A stretch of DNA of 64,000 bases from Pelomyxa schiedti (Eukaryota; Evosea; Pelobiontida; Pelomyxidae): positions 34,842 to 98,841 of the forward strand of contig JAHLWZ010000053.1 of NCBI GenBank assembly GCA_020536535.1, read 5' to 3'. The notes below the pieces were generated by a model. The model ran no database searches, was not told where the DNA came from, and was given only the letters and a program-made list of their open reading frames with translations. Made by a program: the position numbers and the translations under genes. Of the stretch, positions 46,158 through 58,344 are shown in pieces. The first letter of the stretch is position 1, and each line of letters starts with the position of its first letter.

Positions 46158-49100
46158 TCAACTATCAGACATGGGAAAATCGGCAAATGTGTTGTTGCCG
46201 CCAAGAGAGTCCTCTCGGGCCACTTCGCGGTATCGCTGTGCAAACTGTGGGCTCATGACTACGGTTCGCATGAACTCGCGGAATTTCGGTACACTGTCGG
46301 AATTAGGCAGTCTGGCAATCGCGTATATTGCTCGGAGTGCACTGCGCACTAGCTCCTCGTGGCGGTCAATTTCTTGCTTGACATCCGTTTCGTTTGGTTT
46401 AGATTGTATAGTTTCTCGTAGAGGCTCAACCAGAATATCAAGACCTGGGGTGGTTTGAGTGAGTGTTGGCGTTCATTCAAACAAATGTTACCTTCCAGCA
46501 GCGCTGCACCGGCGGTGCTAGTTAGCCTAATAATCATTAAATGTGCAAGCATCTTGATGTCGTAATGATCAGACATGGCCTGGGCCACGTGCACAACAAA
46601 CTTGGGAATATCCAGTCTGTGTACAGTGGTGTCCAGGAATGTGTACATGCATTCATAAGCATTTTTACGGATTTCAAGACCGCTGTCAACTTTGTGCTTA
46701 AACGGGCCAAGGTCAACCTCTTTAATTAATTCAGGCTATTCTGTGTGAGACACTAGAGACAATAGAGAAACCCGTAACCTTTATTCTCGTTTCATTGTAC
46801 AACTTGGGAAGGAATTCTGGCAAAGTTTCCCTGATAAGATCGGGCTTGTGATGGGCAATGTAATTTAAAGTAAGTAAAACAGATCGCCTGACAACCTTGG
46901 ATGTAAATTTAGTGGGTAATGTTATTCTTGTTTCCCTACTGGTTCAGGGTCATCAAGCAGATTTAGTACACGAGGCATTCTTTCCATAAGGAAAGTGTCC
47001 ACAGGTTGTGGTTGATCTGTGACAGCATACTTAAAAGTGGCAACAACTGTAGACCGTGCAAATGGCTTTGTGGAGTAAGATGAGAATAGAGGTGGACTGA
47101 CATACAGGTCCTTCCAGCTTCTGGTCAAGCTTAGGCACAACTTCACCTGGAATCAAAAGCGTCAACTTCCCTAAACATTCTGCTACAACGTTGCGTGTCC
47201 CCTCTTCATCACTTTCACAGTGAGCACAAAGAAGTTTGAGCAGAGCTGGCAGATGAGGTTTGAGTATCTGGAGGCCTTCTTGTGATGACTGTCTGATTAT
47301 GATCTGCCGAGCAATAAGGGAAAAACTGGGGCAAACCAATAAAACCTCACGGATAGAATGCAATAAAAGGTACTGGCGGTGCGGCTGTTTCCCGATTTCA
47401 GCAAGCACAAAAGGAAGCAGTCTTTCCATACTACCAACTGCCACATTGCCCAAGGCAAATGATGCAGCTTGCTTTATCTTCGCAAGGTTTTAGTAATTAA
47501 GTAAATAAAGGATGCCAACTTCTTCAGCTGAATATTCAAAAGCTGATAGGAGGAGAGGCATGACTGCTTCCTGCTGATGTGAAAGGTCGCACCTTCTTCC
47601 AATCTCTCCAAGAGTCAATAAACTGATGAGTTTCTGCCAAAAATATTTAACAAGATAAATTGCTCTCGGAAAATTACGGATTCATCTTTCGGCTTGGAAA
47701 ATTCCTTTATCATTTTTACAACTACTGCGTCACGCTGTGGGGGTTTTCCACTGAAACTATTAAGTGACATTACAGAGCTGGATGATTTTACCTCACACAA
47801 ATAGAGGCAATGCATTGTGAGACACTCGAGAAGCTTTGTTTACTTACAGGAATTTCCTTACTGGTGTATGTTATGAAAATAGGCCGCCATAGAAATTGGA
47901 ATACGTTGATTTAAGAACAAGTGCTAACAGGTTATCAATTAGCCCATCGAAAGTGATAGTCTTTGTGTTCAACGAGACAATTTGGGTGAATAGTGAGAGC
48001 AAGGACTACCAGGTTGCTTAGAGGCGTTAGAGTAGTTGCGGAAAGAACCTGTAGTGCTACTCCCTGGAGTAGAGAGCTTTTTAGCAATTCAAATATTTGT
48101 GGAAGCACTCGTTCTTGAAGAATTGGTATAACACCAGCATTAGATTGGATATGGATAATCTTAAAGAATAAGAAATTTCGAGAATAGAGAATCAAATAAA
48201 ATACTTGAGAGCACAATTGCAGTGCAAGATGACTAAGGAACAAATCATTATCGGTGATTAGGGCACATAGTTCGGCGAGAATTTGTGGGGAAATCTGGAG
48301 TGCTGATCTTGAGGCGCTGTAATGCACGAAGAGAGTACTCATTGCCATTAGGGAGGACTGTCTAAGTTGTCGATTGCTCTATGTCAAATTTAATTGTTGG
48401 CAGTTAGTGAAAGAAGGACCTTGCGCAAGAAAACTGCAAGTTCTCCAAATACTTCAGTTAGAATTGGATTCAAATCAACATGTAGAGGTGACTCAGCAAT
48501 TTTAGAAATTACCTGGGGGGGGGGAAGTTAGATACAGAAATGGCAATGGAAAAAAGTACTTTAATTGTTGTAAGACGGGTTATTTCATTCCTCAACTTGT
48601 CTAAAAGTAGATGCAGGCATATTGGAATTTCTGCTACGAGGTCATCACCAAGTACAGATATTATCGTTCCCATGCAATTTAAAGCCCATTCCTTGACTTC
48701 TTGGTCTATGTCTTGTGCTTTCAGTTGGGTGAGTGCTGCAGCATAGAACCCAGGTACGTATGGCCTGTAGTTAAAATCTGGTGTTGATCCAACTGAAACC
48801 AATGTTGGACGCATGGCTGTGCACAGAGTAGAAGCAACACGTAATGCCTCTACCGCAATTCGATAATAGGTGTCGGTCATAAGAGGTACAATAAGAGGAG
48901 TAAGATTCTCAATGTGTGGATAGAATATGGAAGCCTGGTGGTGTTGAAATAGTAATCGAAGGAAAACAAGAGCTTCAACTTTAAGATTAGAAGTTGAATT
49001 TCTATCCTAAACAGAGTAAGGAAAAGCTTGATGAAAATCGATGTACTTTAAGGGAGTAAAGTATTCCTTTCATCAATTCGGGCATATATGGGCCCATACA

Positions 49101-50969
49101 GTCCGATAAAACCGACACAAGATCTTGAAGCAAACAAAAAGCACCCAACCTCACTTTAATGGACTTGTTGTGCAGTTGCTTGGATACACCAGTGACAGTT
49201 TTGGGTAGTTGACCAGATAGTAATGCAGTAGTAGCACTTGAAGACGCAGTCAGAAAACCACGACAAGAAAGGAGGAAAGAATCGTGGAAGAAACCTTGCA
49301 AAAGCGGCAGAAGATCTCTTGTTGGAGATGGCTGTTTGCCTGAGTAGGTCAACAAAAGTGCGGAATATATCCAGCTAAATCTATCACCGAAAGGAAATTT
49401 GTTGGGGTACTACCTTAACATTCTCTTCCCTTTCTCGGAAGCGAGCAATGAGGATTGGTGCCGCCTGCTGATAGAGGTCTTGTATCAGATCAATCCTTGT
49501 TGTGATAATTGCAGCCAAGCACTTGGCTGAAGACCTTCGCACCTTCCAGCTTAGGTCATCGTCGTCGCTGTAGTCAGTATCTTCTCTAGGGGGAAAGGGT
49601 CAACAAAAAAAGAAAGAAAAAATGTGTCTCACGTTTCTTCCTCTTCTTCTACTTCATCAACCTCCACATCTTCAGTTTCTTCATCATCAACAGTGTAGTT
49701 CGGGTCATACTTTATAAACTTGACAGCAAGTCCCATAATTAAACGGACATACTGTGACATTTCCTTTGGACAACGTAGTGATAGAATTTCGAATGCCTTG
49801 AGGAAAGTAATTGAATATCTCATTGAGTGATTCCAACAAACCTGAAAGCAATTCTCTCTTAGTTCGTCATCTTGGTCGAATTTCGGGTTGTCACAGTATT
49901 TGACAAGGATTGGTACAATAGACGATAGATATCTGCTCACTCGGAATCCAACAGCGCTTCTAAAGCGTTCTATTAAAATAGGCTTAGGGAATAAGGGGTG
50001 TACCCAATCGCGGATATGCACTGTATAAGTGTACGTATATGATCAGCTTTGGCAGCGGAAGCAATACCTGCAAGCAGGGAGTCGAGGAGCTGTGCAAATA
50101 AAGGATCCGGATCAGCACCCGCCAGAAGGCCCACACAAGTAATGCACCGTTTTCGAACAGGTGCAATATTGGATGTGAGCAAAGGAAGTACTGCTTGCTG
50201 CACTGCTTCGTGATTGACTTGCCTCCCCATACGGTTGAGGAGGTCCACAATTATGTCTAGGCAGTACACTTTGACTTCAGTTACATCTGACTACAGTTTT
50301 AAGGGCATGAGTGTTTTTTGGTGGGAAGATGCTCATAATAAAACACACTTGTTGTAAGAAGACAAGGAGACGGGGTGTCAATTTTTTGTGCAAATATGTT
50401 GATAAGGCTGCCGAGTCAGCAGGAACAACATTGATTACAGCTTTTAGTCCCATGGAGCATATATCACGGAGCTCTTCTGAGCTCTTCTCGTTTAGTAATG
50501 CCTCTAGGGTTGGTGAAATTTTAGATAATGGGAATGAGAAAGTGGCACCAGACAGATTTTCCAAAATGTCAATGACCACTGGTTCTTTCACTTTTTTGAC
50601 CAAAGGGCCCATGCTGAAATGAAGGTGTGTGGTGAAAATCTCGTGACCCAAACAAGAAAACACTTACCACTTGACAGCAAGCTCTTGAATGTTATTGGAA
50701 GAGGTCTTCAATAAATTGAGCAAAGCAACCACAACACGGCCTTCCATCGAGGGATCAAATTTGAATGTCTCCTTCTCAACCTCGGCAAGAAGATCTGACA
50801 CTCCCATGTACTGGAAGTCTTTGTCACGTGCTTGCAACTGTAGACAGTGTCATCCATTTAACAAGAAAGAGTTCGCATCGACAGCACAAACAGAGCCAAG
50901 GTTTTTTTTTTATTTAATCTGGTTTGAGGTTGCAACCTTCTCCAAAATTGCCGTGATAGCGAATGACAT
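46158..50969 (-). CDS. CAND1: CAND1, cullin-associated NEDD8-dissociated protein
   Basis: The ATG at 50969 gives [17 protein letters not shown], then [20 protein letters not shown] and [20 protein letters not shown], the usual CAND1 opening. HEAT repeats follow across many introns, including [40 protein letters not shown] and [16 protein letters not shown]. Next are [40 protein letters not shown] with its acidic loop, [15 protein letters not shown], and [20 protein letters not shown]. The C-terminus has [20 protein letters not shown] and ends at 46158. CAND1 wraps around unneddylated cullin-RBX1 and exchanges substrate receptors of SCF-type ligases. Length and the acidic loop agree with the family; some middle exon borders are approximate. 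Confidence 0.94.
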
Positions 50970-51510
50970 CTTAAGTTGTGTGTTGTCGTTGCACCCCTCT
51001 ACGTTGTTTCCTTTTTTTTTTTTGTTTGTTTGGTTTTTGATTAGACAAGCAGAACCAATTAGCCTAACAGATCTCCGAGCTATGAGGCTATATTTCTATC
51101 CTGAACCGAGCAATTGCTCTCTCCGAGGACAAATCACAGTGAAACCACGAAGGACAAAAAAAATTCCAAAAAGGCTTGTGCAGGAAATATCAGGTACGTC
51201 GATATTATGTACACTAGCAACAAGTTCTCTTGAACAAACTTCAATACACCCCTTAGTCCATGTCCCTACGCCAAACACGGCTTCTTCTTACTTCCTCGTG
51301 CTTGCGCTCGATATCAATCGAGTTTTTTTCTTTATTTAATTGAAGCTTTATTTTGTTTTTTTAATTTTTTTTTTATTTACATTTTTTGTTTTTTTTTCTG
51401 GGGCCGCCTCAATACCTTTTCGTGCTGTGGTTTTTGGACTGAGGCTTTTTCTTTTAACTTGTTGCGTCAAGATAGCAACCCAAGACCGTCCGTGATATAG
51501 TGCATTTCCC
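50970..51510. other. Divergent intergenic region with AT-rich runs
   Basis: About 540 bp separate the start of CAND1 (-) from the start of the next plus-strand gene. Two T-rich blocks (51010-51044 and 51321-51390) flank a more balanced stretch. A 60-codon minus ORF at 51096-51278 (WTKGCIEVCSRELVASVHNI) has no recognisable partner exons. I assign only promoters and 5' UTRs here, with an unsupported exon as the alternative. Confidence 0.4.
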
Positions 51511-53518
51511 ATGTCTGGAAATTCTCAAGAGGAATCGTCACCCAAGCCTAATGAGTCTTCTTCAGTCAAACAAGGATCACCACAAACAACACAAGGAGGG
51601 GCTGACTTACAATCCTCACTATTGGAGGCTGCATCATCACTGGCTGACCTGTCATCCATCATACAACTAGTCAGGGCAAATAACCAAGTGAACACTACAA
51701 GTACTAGCACCACTAGCTCTACTGGTGGTATACAGCAATCTGTGGTGGACCCAGTACTTCCGCGGACTTCCGCTACTACTGCCATCCCTCAGTCATCTGC
51801 TTCAAGTCATGGTAGTCCTGCCTCTCAGTTACAGATTTTATCAGCTTTGTCCTCTTCTGGAGTTGATGTAGCTTCTCTGATGCAACCAGATCTTCTGATA
51901 AGAGAAGCGGGTACGAAGAGAAAGAGTCCTTCATATGAACCACCTCCTATGGTATCCCACTGCTTCGTGAATACTGTTTAACTCCCACAGCAATCTCCTA
52001 CGCGAGGATACATGCAACCGCTTCAGTCATATCTCCACGAGAAAGACATGAGCCAATTTTTACTAGGAAAATTCGGTGATATCAAGGGAATGGAGGTAAA
52101 CATCAGGAACATTTCTTTCATGTTTTTTACACTTCAAAGTCTGAGGCGTCCTCGATGGGAGAAACAGTTGCCCCTCCTCCATCACACCCAATTCCAAAGC
52201 CTTCTCCATCCCAACCACCCCGCACTAGCTCACCTAGTGAAACTGGTGAGGCAGAAAAAGACCCCTCAGGTATCCGTTTTAAATACTTGAGTGTTCTAAA
52301 TCATTCCTTAGCCAACATGTTTTTCTTCAGTCCTGCACTGCAAGGTCACGTTCCTGTTCAACCTCTCCCACTGGCTCAAATCACACTCAGTACGCCAAAG
52401 ATTTTCAAGTTCAGGACATTTTCCTTGTTTCTGGTGTGCCCACGTACTTATGTGTTGGTCTCAAATCCTCAAAGGAATTGAACTCTGCCTACGTAAAAAA
52501 GAATAAGCTCACCGAAGACGACATTCTAAAAGCTGGAATCGCAGCGAAGTGCTATAAAGAAAGTGCTCCTGATCAAGGTTACCATATAACCTTGAGATTA
52601 TCCGCCTAAAAACTCGCAAAAAGAACTTGTGTCGTGCTCGATCTGCAGCTCCAAAAAAAGAATAATTGAGCTAGCAATATCCAATAAAGCTGTTTTTGGT
52701 CCTAAGAGAAGTACTTATGGCACTGAGACGTACACTTTTGATGTGTGTAAGACTAACTGCTCCTCTTCCAGGTTATTCACTAAATCCAATCCAACCTATA
52801 GCAAACTAACTGTCAAATAGAGATCACCACAAAAGCCACCTTCTTATTGTCATTGATGGACTTCCAGGGCTTGGGGCAATTTCATCAATGCCCTTCATTG
52901 TTCAAGCACGAGAAAAACAGCAAGGTACTCGTTTTAGCCTCCTGAAATCCTTATAACCTTGAGAAGGAGGCAAGAAGCTGCGAAATAAATTGGCTGGCGC
53001 CCCAATGGACAAGCCTCCAGGGTCCACTCCCTCTCAGGAGATTGTTCCAAGAGCAAGTGTCACGAGTGGATTGCAGGCCCCCCCTCAGTACGCACCAAGC
53101 CCCGAGAGAGTTATCCATGTTGGTAAGCAAGTTCTCCTGAATTCATTTGCACTGCGGTACTAACCACGGCCCTAGAGATGAAAGTTAAAGTATCATTGGC
53201 CAGTTCAACATTGGAATCACCAGAACTTGAGAAACTTGTTAAGCACTTTCGAACTTTCCTGGCTAGACTACCGGGATACATACAATACAAATTCACTATC
53301 CTTCCAGGTTTGAATCAGGTTCCATTAAACCGTGAATCAACCCAAATGTAGGCTTAGCAGTGGGCTTTTCCTTTTTTGACACAGAAGAGCACCACATGCA
53401 AACAAGCACGCTAGTACGAAACTACATGCACAACATAAATGGTGTGAATAACCTTCTCAACTGTGACCTGGTGGAAAATGGCATCTGCCTTCTACTTGCC
53501 ATATGTACCTCTTGGTGA
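51511..53518 (+). CDS. Unrecognised nuclear-looking protein with Cys/His cluster
   Basis: The ATG at 51511 opens a Ser/Thr/Gln-rich head (MSGNSQEESSPKPNESSSVK) with a basic KRKSPSYEPPP patch. Spliced exons continue with YLHEKDMSQFLLGKFGDIKG and a Pro/Ser linker. An ordered domain follows: YAKDFQVQDIFLVSGVPTYL, KLTEDDILKAGIAAKCYKES, then ELVSCSICSSKKRIIELAIS, KAVFGPKRSTYGTETYTFDV, CKTNCSSSRDHHKSHLLIVI and SSMPFIVQAREKQQ. The pairs C-x2-C, C-x3-C and H-H-x3-H could bind zinc. Two further exons (SSTLESPELEKLVKHFRTFL, EEHHMQTSTLVRNYMHNING) lead to a stop at about 53518. I do not recognise the family; a transcription-factor role is a guess from composition. Confidence 0.6.
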
Positions 53519-53749
53519 ACCCTTGTCCAGGCATTCCCAGGAACCCATTTTGTCAGCTGTACAGTAGCCAGCCCCAAAAAACCAAAAAAAAAAGACGAAT
53601 AAGAATAGTCACAGTGCTTCTTATGGCAACCTCAGTACGGAACCGGTTCTCAGTTGCAAAGGCCGATCAATCTCATTTTAATTTCCAGATCTTTTCAGGA
53701 AAAATCACAAGCGGAGAAAAAAAAACCCAAAAAGCGAAGGGACGTGTGA

Positions 53750-56700
53750 TGGGGAGAGACGGAGCGTGTCGGGTGCCAAGTTTGCAGGCAATTTGTGCCA
53801 ATTTTTTGGCAACTAGTCCTAGCAGCACTCTTTTGGATATAAATTACATAAAGGCGAGGGGACAACACGGCGCCTGGGAGCACACTGTGTGGGATCTCGC
53901 TGTTGCCAATTCATCGAAGGGGCTTGGTGTGTGTAAGATCTACCATACGTTTCTGCCTCTTGTTTTCTTCTACTGGCACTATGCGGATACTGAACGCATT
54001 GCCGGTTTTTTACCTTCCTCATCGTGTTCAAAGATGCGATTGGTACTCGGGTCTTACTTAATTTGCTGCTAAGCAATCCCTTTTTGGCCGCGCAGCTCTC
54101 TGGTGGAAATGGCAATCCAATAAACATGTCGCAATGTGCATACCCCATTGTTATGAAAACTTTTGCTGATACCCAAATTGTGGCCCCTCCAGAAAATGTT
54201 GTCCCGCCTTATTTCTTTGCAGAATATTCATTTCTACTCAGATCAAGCTGGATTTCACTGGATCGTTGACACTATCGGACTCCTCTCTACTTGCGTTATT
54301 GACAAGTGACAAGCTACTGTCTTTAAGGATTTCATCTCTTTGCTTTTCAGGGTGCTTGGGCATTTCGGACTCGAGTGTTTCCTGTAAGTCCCCGCAGCAC
54401 AATCGAGATTAATATATCCCAGTTACCCAGAACTTACATGGTTTTCCCCAATATATGAATGAGAAAATACTGAAGTGAAGGCCTTACCAAGTTAATCACT
54501 TTAGAAACCTTGCAAGAACTTAATCTAAATCAATGCACGAGTATTTCCGACGAATGTCTTGCTGTCATTCTGCAAAAATGCTCTAATTTAACGTTTCTCA
54601 ACATCGCCGACACATTTGCTTCCAATAAGTCTGTTCGATTGGCTCTCGAAAGGTTAAAAAAAAAATACTGAATGTTCCCAACAAATACCTTACAGGTGCT
54701 CCAACCTGCAGTACCTTAACTTAGGAGAACTCTTAATCACAGACTCTATAATTCCCTCGGGCCCCCGTCCAAGGCTGCAAACATTGCTCATCAAAGGGTA
54801 AAGGAAACCAAAGAAGCGGGAAGAAATACCCCTCACTGTGACAACTAGGTATTTCCATAGGTTGGATACAGGACTTTCGGACAAATTCCTTGAACAAATT
54901 CCCACAAGGTTCTTCTTAAATAATTAAATAATATGAAACTAACGTATACTGGCAGTTTCCCAATGCTACAAAGACTAGAAATACATTGCAGGAGGTTTAC
55001 ACAATCTACAATATGTAAGACTATACAAGCTCTTCCACACATCGAAGTGTGTGGTTTTTCTACTCCTTTCACTGAGGCCGAGCTTCATACACTTTGCCCA
55101 GGGAGCACAACCATCGTACTTGATGGTAACTGGGACAGGGACTCAAATTCTGTCGATTTGCAGTCCCTACTAGGGGAGAGGTTGCCACATCTGCAGCATG
55201 TGAAACTGTCGTACAAGTCCGTTTCAAACATCGAATGCTTGGCACAATGTACAAAACTCACCACTCTGAAATTGCTTCACGTACAAGGAACTGGTAAGTC
55301 ACCGCTCCCACTATTGCAGTCTATTGCACAATCTGGGTCTTGCCTTGAAAAGCTGTCGGTGGGAACATATCTCATGGCCTGTTCGGATATCCAATCACTG
55401 CTTCATTCCCTACCTTCACTCAGAAGTATACATCTCGATGGCATCTCTTGCGCCAGAGACCAACCACCAATCACTTTTCGTCACCCACGTTTGGAAACTA
55501 TCACACTCCTTCTCAGGAAAGCCAATAAACAAGCCGATTCTGTTCCAAGAATCCAATTTATATGCCCCCGTCTTAACTCCTTGACGATGCAGTTTATGGT
55601 TCCTGTCAGTAGGACCAAACTGGAAACTATCATTTCTCTACTTCCAGCATCCATTTCATCCTTGACCCTATCTGATGCAGATAACTTACCAGGAATAACA
55701 GTTTCACTCAAGCACCTTCCTTTACTGAGGAGTTTTAATGCACCATTTTCTGTGAAGTGCTGTGATTACAGTGGGATGCACGTACCAGGCACTGTGAACT
55801 TTGGGTTTGACGACACTTCCCTTTTTCCTGTCAGTACTGTTTCCAATTTGCAGTCCTTGCACATATTCAATGGCTCCGTGACGGAATCGGAAATTCAGTA
55901 TTTCGGGCAGTTGCCCTTCCTTAGAGTACTGAACATGACGAATAACCATGCACTCACACGTTTCGTCTTTGCCCATCCAGCTGTCCTTGAAATCACACTC
56001 TTGTACTACACCGAGCTGAAAACATTTAAACTTGATTGCCCGCAACTTCTTTCTCTGAATATCGACGGTTGCCCGAAAATAGCTTCCAAAGTTGCAGCTT
56101 GTGCACATCTGTACAATGTTCCTAACTTGAGGTTCCTCAATTGCATTATGACTTCCAGTTGTGTAAGCATCCCAAGTCTTGAACATCAACTCAATTTGGC
56201 TTCAAGTTAATATCTTACTACCCAGGGCTATCATGGAGAAGAAGTTGGTTATGACATTCCTGCTAAGACATTCGTGTTGACTTCTGTGCCTCCTTGCCTA
56301 ACGACCTTGCACTGCTACAACACCATACGATTGTTACCCGAGGTTTCTATGGTTTCATTAACTGTGTTATTCTTGACTATTTTAACAGCTCAGGCTGACG
56401 GACACTCACTACAAGATTGAATCCCTTAGGCTTTACGGCTGCTACATGTTGGAATCCATAACTATTTCCCTTCCCCACCTCTACCATTTTGATGTGGAGA
56501 ACTGCCCAAGAGTTCGCAATATCACAATTACACATGCCGGAGAAATGGCACTCCTTCGCATATCAAACGCGGACCCCGACCATTTCTCTCTCACCCTTGG
56601 GGCGGGAGTAGAATGTGTCAGAAGACTGTTCCTGGCACATCCATTTGCCTTCAGCACACAGTTTTTGGATCAACTCGCCGCCTCTGCTCGGGTCTCCCAT

Positions 56701-56808
56701 TCAATTGAATCGTTTGAGCTCCCCCAGCCGCCATGTGGAGTTGATTACACCACTTGGCAAACTTCTGTTTCCAAACTTTGCCCTAAGGCCACAATAAGCC
56801 TGTTTTGA
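53750..56808 (+). CDS. Leucine-rich repeat protein (FBXL/RNI-like)
   Basis: From the ATG at 53750 (MGRDGACRVPSLQAICANFL) the gene passes through about eight exons with repeated LRR units: LITLETLQELNLNQCTSISD, CLAVILQKCSNLTFLNIADT, CSNLQYLNLGELLITDSII, HLQHVKLSYKSVSNIECLAQ, LTTLKLLHVQGTGKSPL, NLQSLHIFNGSVTESEIQYF and LRVLNMTNNHALTRFVFAHP. A last exon (MLESITISLPHLYHFDVENC) runs to the stop at 56808. The repeats resemble those of F-box/LRR proteins and similar adaptor scaffolds. I did not see a convincing F-box, and the first two exons are the weakest part of the model. The ligand or partner is unknown. Confidence 0.7.
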
Positions 56809-57030
56809 TTTGGGTTCTTGAGAAAAAATTCAACAAGTTTGTTGTTTTAAAATCATGAATAACAGGAGGCTAATGCCAAGCTGCTACCATCCAAAAAAAA
56901 AACAGCATGTAGTCTACACTGAGAAATGTCCTCGGGAGGAGAAATCTATTATCTCCTCTTTGCTGATATAAAGTCCGGCATGGGTGAGGATTCCTGTTGA
57001 GCCATAATGAGAAGCAGTACCGGGAACAAA

Positions 57031-58117
57031 CTACTTCATACCAATGGATGAGAAAATGAGAATCCAGAATATTGTTTTGCCAATAGCATACCACACCAAC
57101 AGAAATGTTCCTGCGAAAGAAAGATTGGTGTTTCATATGTTTCGATAGTTGAAGAGAAAAGTACCGAGAAGAAGAGAAGCAACAACTGCTTTTGGGGGAA
57201 CTGTTTTCCCAGCAATAACCACAGGAGAATTACGCCACCAGAAAAAGTAGACCCAGATGCCAGCACACAGGGAACAAATCAACAGGAAAAGGAAGTTTGT
57301 TAACCTGTAATTGAAACTCAGTACGAAGCCGTACAGAAGTGGGCACTAACGCGAAGAATAGCATGAGAATCCCGACTACAATGATGTAGTTCATATAAAA
57401 GCTGCTTATGTTTGACTTGATTCGTGGAGATAGCTCAGAAACTGAAGGAAGTCCATACCTAGGATGAAACAAAGCATAGGGTTTTAGACACCCAGGTAAT
57501 ACTATATTAAAAAAAAAAGTAATTTAAAATGCCATTTTACCCTCCATTTCACCCACCACCCCTAAAACAAACAAAAGCACTCATCACAGTGTATGCACAC
57601 ACGCACACGCGCACACACACATACTTGGATTTGTCCCCGATAAAGTCCTTCCACGAAACCAGAGCTCTCGCCTTGAGCCCGTCCTTCGCCGCCCCAGCCA
57701 TCGACGACGCGGCCGCCGCAGTCAGCGACGCGATGCTAGGGAAGGCAGGGATCGGCAACGGCGCATTGGGCTGATTCTGAGCAGAGGAGCTGCTGCTGCT
57801 GTTACTGCTGTCTCCGCTGTTGTTTGCATCGGGCTGAGGCTGGCCCTGCTGCTGCATTTTGAGCATGGCGCCGGGCAGCTGTTGCACGAGGGTGGCGGCC
57901 GCGGCAGCAAGGGGGCTGATTATGGGAGGGGGCACTGGGGTGGTGTTGGCACTGGTGCTCGGGGGCACTGACGGGGGGATGCCTGAGGCCTCTGCATTTC
58001 ATAAACCACACGAGAGGAAGGAACAGTTAGTTGGTAACTAATACATTTAGGTTAACTTCATATCCCACGGGCACGGGGTGCGTCACCTTCCGGCAACTTC
58101 TGAAACTCATCAGCCAT
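57031..58117 (-). CDS. PRA1 (prenylated Rab acceptor) family protein
   Basis: Exon 1 (MADEFQKLPE, ATG at 58117) joins an Ala/Gln/Ser-rich extension (PPSVPPSTSANTTPVPPP, NNSGDSSNSSSSSSAQNQ). Then comes the PRA1 domain: ALVSWKDFIGDKSKYGLPSV, SELSPRIKSNISSFYMNYII, VVGILMLFFALV and further membrane segments. The last reads YAIGKTIFWILIFSSIGMK, with TAG at 57031-57033. The order W-x-x-F ... P ... R-x-x-x-N ... F-x-x-N-Y is diagnostic for PRA1/Yip3 proteins, which sit in Golgi and endosomal membranes and handle prenylated Rabs. The N-terminal extension of about 100 residues is longer than usual. One intron contains a GT/CA microsatellite. Confidence 0.87.
57594..57623. repeat. CA/GT dinucleotide microsatellite within a PRA1 intron
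   Basis: A run of about fifteen CA units with a few GC interruptions lies directly downstream of the splice donor after FIGDKSKY, on the coding strand reading GTGTGTGTGCG. Confidence 0.85.
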
Positions 58118-58344
58118 TTCGTTCTTTCTATTTTGTTCCTTTTTTTAAAGACAAATTTTCGGTGATGGCAACAGTTCGAACTTCTCTTGGCTCAGCACAT
58201 AAACATGGAGCTCACACCAAGGCAAAGAGACCAATAGCTCCTGTGCGTTGCCACACCTATGCCCACTTCCTGTACTTTGATTATTTTATTCAGCCAAATG
58301 AAGCCCAATGCCCACGATGGACAGGCACAGGAGCAGTCGCGGTA

